DNA from: Candidatus Scybalocola faecigallinarum
Lineage (GTDB): Bacteria; Bacillota; Clostridia; Lachnospirales; Lachnospiraceae
NCBI GenBank assembly: GCA_018711005.1
Contig: DVIT01000058.1
Span: forward strand, 1 to 58,987
Reading direction: 5' to 3'
Length of the DNA stretch: 58,987 nt
Each line of letters starts with the position of its first letter. The first letter of the stretch is position 1. Shown piece by piece: positions 52,964 to 58,987 of the stretch. The position numbers and the translations under genes are program-made. The notes beneath the pieces were generated by a model that saw only the letters and a program-made list of their open reading frames with translations, did not search any database and was not told where the DNA came from.

Positions 52964-54634
52964 TTAAAATAATCCGGTGATCTTTCCGGATTCATCCACA
53001 TCAATGCCTTCTGCCGCCGGTTTTTTAGGCAGTCCCGGCATGGTCATGATCGCGCCTGTAATGGCAACCACAAACCCTGCTCCGGCAGATACATAAACCT
53101 CACGGATATTAATGTTAAAGCCTTCCGGACGTCCTAAAAGCTTGGCATCATCGGATAAGGAATACTGGGTCTTTGCCATGCATACCGGCATGTTTGAAAA
53201 GCCCATAGCTTCGATCTTATCCAGCGCCTTTGAAGCTGCCGGAGAATAAGTAACGCTTCCTGCGCCGTAAATTTCCTTGGCAACAGTTTCAATCTTTTCT
53301 CTTAAGGACAGCTCATCTTTATATAATGGCTCAAAATGGCTTTGGGTTGTCTCAAGGGTTTCAACCACCTTGCGCGCCAGTTCCTCGCCGCCTTTGCCGC
53401 CGTTTTCCCATACACGGGCCAGGGCAAATTTAGCGCCTCTTTCTTCGCAGAAGGTCTTAACATAATCCAGCTCTGCCTGGGTATCGCTGACAAAAGCATT
53501 TAAGGTAACGATCACTGGCACATGATATTTATGAAGGTTTTCAATATGCTTTTCAAGGTTTACAATACCTTTCTTTAATGCCTCAAGATTTTCCTGGGAC
53601 AGATCTGCCTTTGCCACGCCGCCGTTGTACTTTAATGCCCGCACCGTTGCTACTAAAACCACTGCATCCGGCTTTAATCCGGACATACGGCACTTAATAT
53701 CAAAGAACTTTTCAGCGCCAAGATCAGCGCCAAACCCTGCCTCTGTAACAACAATGTCCGACAGCTTTAAGGCCATGCGTGTGGCACGGACACTGTTGCA
53801 GCCGTGAGCAATATTGGCAAATGGTCCGCCGTGGACAATGGCCGGCGTATGCTCTAACGTCTGGATCATATTCGGCTTGATGGCATCCTTTAATAATGCA
53901 GCCATAGCGCCGGTAGCCTTCAGATCTGCAGCAGTTACAGGCTCGCCCTGGTAATTGTATGCCACGATAATGCGGCCAAGACGTTCCTTCAGGTCATGCA
54001 TGTCTGCAGCCAGGCACAAAATAGCCATGATCTCTGATGCCACAGAAATCACATAATGATCTTCCCGGACAACCCCGTCCATCTTGCCGCCAAGACCGAT
54101 GATAATATTGCGCAGGGCGCGGTCATTCATATCCACACACCGTTTCCATACGATCTGCTTTGGATCAATGCCAAGGGTATTGCCCTGCTGAAGATGGTTG
54201 TCCAGCATAGCGGCCAGCAGGTTGTTGGCAGATGTAATGGCATGGAAATCTCCGGTGAAATGCAGGTTCAGATCTTCCATAGGAACGACCTGAGCATATC
54301 CGCCTCCGGCAGCTCCGCCTTTAATGCCAAAGCAAGGCCCCAGGGAAGGCTCTCTTAAAGCTACAACAGCCTTTTTGCCGATCTGGTTCAGCGCCTGTCC
54401 GAGACCAACGCTGATGGTCGTCTTTCCTTCGCCGGCAGGCGTAGGATTAATGGCAGTTACAAGGACCAGCTTTCCGTTTTCCCGGTCCTTGATCTTTTCC
54501 CACAGCTCATCGCTTAATTTGGCTTTATATTTTCCGTAAAATTCCAGGTCATCCTCCTGGATGCCGATTTTTGCAGCCACATCCTTAATGGGCTCCATCT
54601 TTGCCTCCTGAGCGATCTCAATATCTGTTTTCAT
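52964..54634 (-). CDS. fhs: Formate-tetrahydrofolate ligase
   Basis: ATP-dependent joining of formate to THF. P-loop [10 protein letters not shown] near residue 65, then [19 protein letters not shown], and the C-terminus [15 protein letters not shown]. Length 556 residues is exactly the family norm. ATG 54634 has AAGGAGG; an upstream in-frame ATG at 54691 overlaps ftsK and is not used. Adjacent to folD and probably co-transcribed from the ftsK side (28 bp gap). Confidence 0.96.
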   Translation of the reverse strand: MKTDIEIAQEAKMEPIKDVAAKIGIQEDDLEFYGKYKAKLSDELWEKIKDRENGKLVLVTAINPTPAGEGKTTISVGLGQALNQIGKKAVVALREPSLGPCFGIKGGAAGGGYAQVVPMEDLNLHFTGDFHAITSANNLLAAMLDNHLQQGNTLGIDPKQIVWKRCVDMNDRALRNIIIGLGGKMDGVVREDHYVISVASEIMAILCLAADMHDLKERLGRIIVAYNYQGEPVTAADLKATGAMAALLKDAIKPNMIQTLEHTPAIVHGGPFANIAHGCNSVRATRMALKLSDIVVTEAGFGADLGAEKFFDIKCRMSGLKPDAVVLVATVRALKYNGGVAKADLSQENLEALKKGIVNLEKHIENLHKYHVPVIVTLNAFVSDTQAELDYVKTFCEERGAKFALARVWENGGKGGEELARKVVETLETTQSHFEPLYKDELSLREKIETVAKEIYGAGSVTYSPAASKALDKIEAMGFSNMPVCMAKTQYSLSDDAKLLGRPEGFNINIREVYVSAGAGFVVAITGAIMTMPGLPKKPAAEGIDVDESGKITGLF

Positions 54635-54662
54635 GACAACTTCCTCCTTAAATATATTTTCA

Positions 54663-57600
54663 TCATACATAATCTTCGACGTATCTTTCAAATTCTTCAG
54701 GACTCATCAGCACTTTCCTAGGCTTTGTCCCTTCCTCCGGCCCTACCACGCCGGCCTCGCAAAGCTGATCCATGATCCGGGCCGCCCGGTTAAAGCCAAT
54801 GCGGTAAACCCTCTGGAGCATACCGATGGATGCTTTATCCTTTTCAATGATCATCCGTCCGGCTTCCACAAAGTAAACGTCCCTCTCCGGCGCACCACCC
54901 TTTTCTGAGGAAAGCTGCCCGGAGCTGATGCTGCTTACGATCGACTCATTATATACCGGCTGCTCATGATCTTTTGTCAGGAAATCCACCACAGCATTGA
55001 CTTCTTCATCGGAAACAAATGCCCCCTGGACTCTGACCGGTTTTTGATAACCGGTAGGATAAAACAGCATATCTCCCTTTCCAAGCAGCTTCTCCGCACC
55101 ATTCATATCAATGATCGTTCTGGAATCCACGCCCGATGACACAGAAAATGCGATCCTGGACGGAATGTTTGCCTTGATCAGACCTGTAATAACATTCACT
55201 GATGGTCTCTGTGTCGCAATAACCAGGTGGATACCGGCGGCACGGGCCAACTGTGCCAGACGGCAGATGGCATCCTCTACTTCATTGGAAGCGACCATCA
55301 TAAGGTCTGCCAGCTCGTCTACGATAATAACGATCTGAGGCAGGCGCTGATGTTCCTCTGTCTCACTGCCTGCGGCCTCGATCTTGGCATTGTAGCTTTT
55401 CATATCCCGTACATTTAACTGGGCAAACTTTTTATACCGCTTGTCCATCTCAGCCACAGCCCAGTTCAGGGCGCCTGCCGCCTTTTTCGGGTCTGTGACC
55501 ACGGGAATGAGCAGATGGGGAATCCCGTTATAAACACTTAATTCCACCACCTTAGGGTCGATCATGATCATCCGCACATCCTCCGGCTTTGCCCGGTAGA
55601 TAATACTCATGATCAGTGTATTAATACATACGGACTTACCGGAACCGGTAGCTCCCGCAATAAGCAAATGGGGCATCTTGGCAATATCGGCAATGATCAC
55701 CTGCCCGCCAATGTCCCGTCCCACAGCAAAAGCAATAAGGGACTTGCTCATTTTAAATTCATTGCTTTCAAAAAGATCCCGCAGCATAACCGTGGTATTT
55801 TCCTTATTGGGAACTTCAATACCTACCGCAGCTTTTCCCGGGATAGGGGCTTCGATTCTTATGTCAGCCACCGCCAGGTTCAGCTTAATATCATCGGTAA
55901 GGGATAAAATCCGGCTGACCTTTACCCCCTGCTCCGGCGATAATTCATAACGGGTCACAGAAGGCCCGCAGCTTACATTGGTCACATGGACCTTAACGCC
56001 AAAGCTGTCCAGGGTTTCCTGAAGCTTTTTGGCCGTTTCCTTTAAATACATGTCGGAATCTGCCGTAGACGCTGCCGGTTTGCCCCGTTTTAAAAGCTCC
56101 AGCGGCGGAAATTCATATTCCTTCACCGGCGGTGCGATCTGGGCATCCGTTACCGGCTCCGGCGTATTGTCCGCCTTGGACTGACGGGCCGCCTGCTTCA
56201 CAGCCTGGGCCGGAGAAACATCCGCCTGTCCGGATACATATTCCGGAAGGTTGGTATACTTTTCTTCTACAGTGCGCTCACGGATCTCCGGTTCCATTTC
56301 AGGAACATCTTCGGAAAGCGCAGCTTCAATATCTTCTATAGGCAGAGGCTGGGTCTTTTCCAATGCCCCGGGATCTGTCGGCGACCCTGTTCCCGGCATT
56401 TTCTGCATAAACTCAGGAATATCGATAAGCGGCTCAGGCTCCTGTTTAGCACTTTCAAAATCCGATCTTCCTATATCGTCCATATCTTCCGGGGCCAAAT
56501 ATACCGGATCCGGCGTAAACTCAAAGTCTGTCGTCTGGACATCTTTTTTCACCGGTTCCATACGGGTAATGGTAAAGTCCGGAAGCTCGATTTCCGGCAG
56601 AGCGCCCTGGGCTGCGCTGCTGTCAGCGCCTCCGGCCTCATTGTCGGCCGTCGTGTCCACAGCAGTCTCTGCTGACTCTGCTTTCTTAAGCCCCGCGGCT
56701 TCTTTATCGTCGTCTTTATCCTCCGGGGCAGCGGCATCTGCTTTAGGAAGGGCAAAGCCAATGGGCGATACGGTCTGTCCATAAGCATTTTCCGGCTCGA
56801 TCATATCCTTATTGCCACGCTTCCTGCGCCGACGGGAAGGCTTTTTAGGTTCCGGAATATCTTCATCAATGTCTTCATAATCATCAATATCGTCAAAATC
56901 ATCATACGGTTCTTCGCCGTTTTCCAGCAGGGCCTGCTCCTGCTCCAGACGCCGCTGTTCCCTGGCTTCATTCATCAGGGCTGCACGCTGGCGATGACGC
57001 TCTGCCGCTTCCTTGCAGGCTTTGCGGATCCGGACAGCCACTGCAACAAAGACAGACTTTCCGGCAAAAAGCACAACGCTCACTGCAAAAAGTGATGCGA
57101 TAATAAGATAGGTGCCCGGGATTCCAAATAAAGGAGTCAAAAGCCTGCAAACAGCGCCTCCCACCAGACCGCCGCCATTTTTATACACAGCGCTGTCCTC
57201 ATAGTAATTAAGGACGGTCACATAATTTGTCCCGGGGTTGGTCGTCATCTGCAAAAATGCGGCTACTGTTATAAACACCACAATTCCTGAAATGATCTTT
57301 ACCACAGCAATACGGCTGTGCCGGTTGGATATGTAAAAAGCTGTTCCGAAAAACACCATGTAGGGAATCAGATAAGCGATCCATCCAAAAACTCCGAAAA
57401 TAAAATAGGAAATATGGTTGCCCACAGTACCGCACAAATCATAAATACTCAGCAGAAGCAGTATGGAAACCGCCAGTGCTATGATCAGTTCGATCTCGTC
57501 ATACATACCGCTGCGCTGACGGTAATCAACATCTCCCTTAGCGCCTGCCCTGCGGCCCTTCTTAGCCGTTCCGGTCTTTTTAGACGCCGTCTTTTTTGCT

Positions 57601-57710
57601 GTACTGCGCTTAGACGCAGTACCTTTTTTTGTAGTGCCCGCAGACGCAGAGCCTTTCTTCGCCGATCCTCTTGTTCCTGATCGGGCAGTTCCTGTCTGCC
57701 TTGCAGCCAT
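54663..57710 (-). CDS. ftsK: DNA translocase FtsK/SpoIIIE
   Basis: Pumps chromosome DNA through the division or sporulation septum. An N-terminal basic tail rich in Lys, Ala, Thr and Ser (about residues 1-50, like a histone H1 tail), four membrane helices, a long acidic Pro/Glu-rich linker (about 200-520), then the motor with Walker [10 protein letters not shown] and Walker [14 protein letters not shown], and the gamma winged helix ([18 protein letters not shown]) that reads KOPS/SRS sequences. 1015 residues is longer than SpoIIIE (about 790) because of the linker. AAAGGAGG precedes ATG 57710. Heads the fhs-folD-rimO-pgsA-cinA run. Confidence 0.94.
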   Translation of the reverse strand: MAARQTGTARSGTRGSAKKGSASAGTTKKGTASKRSTAKKTASKKTGTAKKGRRAGAKGDVDYRQRSGMYDEIELIIALAVSILLLLSIYDLCGTVGNHISYFIFGVFGWIAYLIPYMVFFGTAFYISNRHSRIAVVKIISGIVVFITVAAFLQMTTNPGTNYVTVLNYYEDSAVYKNGGGLVGGAVCRLLTPLFGIPGTYLIIASLFAVSVVLFAGKSVFVAVAVRIRKACKEAAERHRQRAALMNEAREQRRLEQEQALLENGEEPYDDFDDIDDYEDIDEDIPEPKKPSRRRRKRGNKDMIEPENAYGQTVSPIGFALPKADAAAPEDKDDDKEAAGLKKAESAETAVDTTADNEAGGADSSAAQGALPEIELPDFTITRMEPVKKDVQTTDFEFTPDPVYLAPEDMDDIGRSDFESAKQEPEPLIDIPEFMQKMPGTGSPTDPGALEKTQPLPIEDIEAALSEDVPEMEPEIRERTVEEKYTNLPEYVSGQADVSPAQAVKQAARQSKADNTPEPVTDAQIAPPVKEYEFPPLELLKRGKPAASTADSDMYLKETAKKLQETLDSFGVKVHVTNVSCGPSVTRYELSPEQGVKVSRILSLTDDIKLNLAVADIRIEAPIPGKAAVGIEVPNKENTTVMLRDLFESNEFKMSKSLIAFAVGRDIGGQVIIADIAKMPHLLIAGATGSGKSVCINTLIMSIIYRAKPEDVRMIMIDPKVVELSVYNGIPHLLIPVVTDPKKAAGALNWAVAEMDKRYKKFAQLNVRDMKSYNAKIEAAGSETEEHQRLPQIVIIVDELADLMMVASNEVEDAICRLAQLARAAGIHLVIATQRPSVNVITGLIKANIPSRIAFSVSSGVDSRTIIDMNGAEKLLGKGDMLFYPTGYQKPVRVQGAFVSDEEVNAVVDFLTKDHEQPVYNESIVSSISSGQLSSEKGGAPERDVYFVEAGRMIIEKDKASIGMLQRVYRIGFNRAARIMDQLCEAGVVGPEEGTKPRKVLMSPEEFERYVEDYV

Positions 57711-57734
57711 GGAATCATCCTCCTTTAAAATGAA

Positions 57735-57779
57735 TTGCGAAACATCTGTCCGCATAGGATGCCTTCAAACGTTTCGCAA
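57735..57779 (-). other. 9-bp inverted repeat between uppP and ftsK
   Basis: TTGCGAAAC (57735-57743) and GTTTCGCAA (57771-57779) are exact inverse copies with a 27-bp gap, in the 83-bp space between uppP and ftsK. No T run follows, so it is not a classical terminator; it may be an mRNA hairpin before the ftsK ribosome site, or an operator. Confidence 0.35.
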
Positions 57780-57793
57780 CAAAATCTCAGTAG

Positions 57794-58672
57794 TTATCGG
57801 ATAAAGAAATAACAGAAAATAGCAATCACACCGATCACTGCACAATAATAAGCAAAATATTCATACTTGGCACGCTTGACCACATTAATCATTACCTTTA
57901 TACATACAAATCCAACAAGACCGGCAACGATCATGCCTACAAGATAATTTAAAATCAATGCACCGTTAACAGCTGATGATCCAAGGTGGCGAAGTTCCAG
58001 GATATTGGCTCCCAGGATGGCCGGTATGGATGTTAAAAATGAATATTTTACAGCAAAAGACCTGTCAAGTCCTAAAAACAGACATGCTGCAATAGTAGAT
58101 CCGGACCGTGAAATCCCCGGAAGGGTGGCAATGCCCTGTGCTACACCGATCAGTGCAGCATCGCTGTACTTTGTAGCCTTTGCCTTTTTTGCGCCATTAG
58201 GCCGACCATCCACCAAAAGCAGGATGATCGCAGTGATCACCAGGCATACCCCCGGCACGATCAATGTGTTGGATGCTTGTTCGATCAGTCCGCTAAAGAC
58301 AACACCAATGACCCCTGTGGGGATCGTGGTCACAATGATCAAAGCCGCAAACTTGCGGTAAGCATTTTTAATGAGGCGGCGGTATCTGCGGTTTTCCTTT
58401 TTGATCTTATTCATTAAGAATGTCCAGCCATTAAAGCACGCATCCACAATAAGTCCCACACCATGGACCACCAGATTCTTAAAATCCCTCCAAAACACAA
58501 TGCATACAGCAATCAGTGTTCCAAGATGGAGCAAAACCTCAAATAAAACACCTGTATCTGTCTCGATGCCAAACAGCTGCTGGAAGATTGCCAGATGACC
58601 TGAGCTGCTGACCGGCAGGAACTCCGTGAGTCCCTGAATCAATCCCATAAAAATCGCCTGTAATAAATTCAT
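57794..58672 (-). CDS. uppP: Undecaprenyl-diphosphatase (BacA type)
   Basis: Recycles the lipid carrier of cell-wall synthesis by removing one phosphate from undecaprenyl diphosphate. Motifs GLIQGLTEFLPVSSSGHL (Glu-rich first motif) and PGISRSGSTIAACL (catalytic Arg/Ser). About eight helices in 292 residues. ATG 58672 lies in CCTGTAATAAATTCATA context, with AAGGTACGAGGT upstream. Single gene with a strong promoter (58813-58841). It also confers some bacitracin resistance in related species. Confidence 0.95.
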   Translation of the reverse strand: MNLLQAIFMGLIQGLTEFLPVSSSGHLAIFQQLFGIETDTGVLFEVLLHLGTLIAVCIVFWRDFKNLVVHGVGLIVDACFNGWTFLMNKIKKENRRYRRLIKNAYRKFAALIIVTTIPTGVIGVVFSGLIEQASNTLIVPGVCLVITAIILLLVDGRPNGAKKAKATKYSDAALIGVAQGIATLPGISRSGSTIAACLFLGLDRSFAVKYSFLTSIPAILGANILELRHLGSSAVNGALILNYLVGMIVAGLVGFVCIKVMINVVKRAKYEYFAYYCAVIGVIAIFCYFFIR

Positions 58673-58812
58673 ACCTCGTACCTTCCCACTGCCTGTACAT
58701 GCCGTCAGACAGCTTTATCCTCTCGTTATTTATCCTATGCTGTGATGTTCTCCCATATACCGGAAAACAGCTGCCGGTTTCACATGAAAAATCATCACAG
58801 AAACTCTTTTTT

Positions 58813-58841
58813 ATCTTACTACATTTTTATACATTTGTCAA
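58813..58841 (-). promoter_or_regulatory. Promoter of uppP
   Basis: Minus strand TTGACA (58836-58841), 17-bp spacer, TAAGAT (58813-58818). It gives a leader of about 134 nt. The rest of the window to 58987 holds A/T-rich sequence with no recognised gene or site. Confidence 0.8.
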
Positions 58842-58987
58842 AAACTGTTATTGTTCATCCAGCTTTGACGAGCAAAATATATTCTGTTTATATAAAGAGC
58901 GTTTTTTGGCTTTTTTGCTCGTTGTATCTGACTGACAGTCCTCAAAAAGCCGAACTTCCCCTCTGCCTTTTTATTGCACCTTTCTTT

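Noticed and set aside
56251-56784. Ser-rich plus-strand frame antisense to ftsK
   Set aside because: Composition follows from the acidic linker codons read backwards; no start site.
1-58987. CRISPR arrays, rRNA, tRNA, prophage genes
   Set aside because: No regular spaced repeats, no conserved RNA core sequences and no phage structural genes were seen on reading the window.

Overview
The window reads as chromosome from a moderate-G+C, spore-forming, anaerobic Firmicute, most likely a clostridium of the Lachnospiraceae type. This is inferred from strong Shine-Dalgarno sites, a Spo0A-type DNA-binding protein, a LysM-GH18 protein of the spore-germination type, IspH overlapping a four-domain S1 protein, an FtsK/SpoIIIE translocase, paired half-site ABC exporters and a thiolase/CoA-transferase set. 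Nearly every gene has a recognisable family. No rRNA, tRNA, CRISPR array or prophage was seen.

Layout. 1-128: left end of an insertion sequence cut by the window edge. 336-2575 (+): membrane-anchored amidase and LysM-GH18 protein. 2594-11001 (-): NUDIX hydrolase, PBP plus FtsW/RodA pair, U32 peptidase, zapA, ruvB-ruvA. 11087-17994: yprB-like nuclease (+), then (-) a membrane protein, S1 protein, ispH, cmk, HI0933-type flavoprotein and an RpiR regulator. 18249-20797 (-): thiolase and two-subunit CoA transferase. 21228-22178 (+): GT51 transglycosylase whose reading frame runs through its own terminator. 22001-26069 (-): rhamnulokinase, a Spo0A-like protein almost without receiver, an AraC regulator and a ThuA protein. 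26362-31460 (-): two-subunit ABC exporter, MarR regulator and FliB-type protein, tightly packed. 31804-32246 (+): decayed DinJ/YafQ toxin-antitoxin pair. 32261-41330 (-): ferredoxin-type aldo/keto reductase, glmS, topB, PhoR/PhoP-like two-component system, Na+/phosphate cotransporter. 41555-43917 (+): beta-CASP hydrolase and LUD protein. 44012-45502 (-): thrC. 45768-46938 (+): DUF1461 protein and a membrane-tethered XRE protein. 47001-58672 (-): large lipoprotein, cinA, pgsA, rimO, folD, fhs, ftsK, uppP.

Most genes serve housekeeping: cell wall and division (PBP, FtsW, GT51, ZapA, FtsK, UppP, GlmS), DNA repair (RuvAB, TopB), one-carbon metabolism (Fhs, FolD), isoprenoid and phospholipid synthesis (IspH, PgsA). 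The phosphate transporter and two-component genes look like one regulon: the transporter promoter carries TTTACA repeats near 11-bp phasing, as in a Pho box. ruvAB has an SOS-like site at its start point.

The least ordinary points are the receiver-poor Spo0A paralogue with two 0A-like boxes upstream of its own promoter, the GT51 gene with no stop codon before its terminator, the toxin-antitoxin remnant broken in an A8 run, the FliB homologue inside an exporter operon, and a family of AT-rich hairpin repeats found in two intergenic regions.
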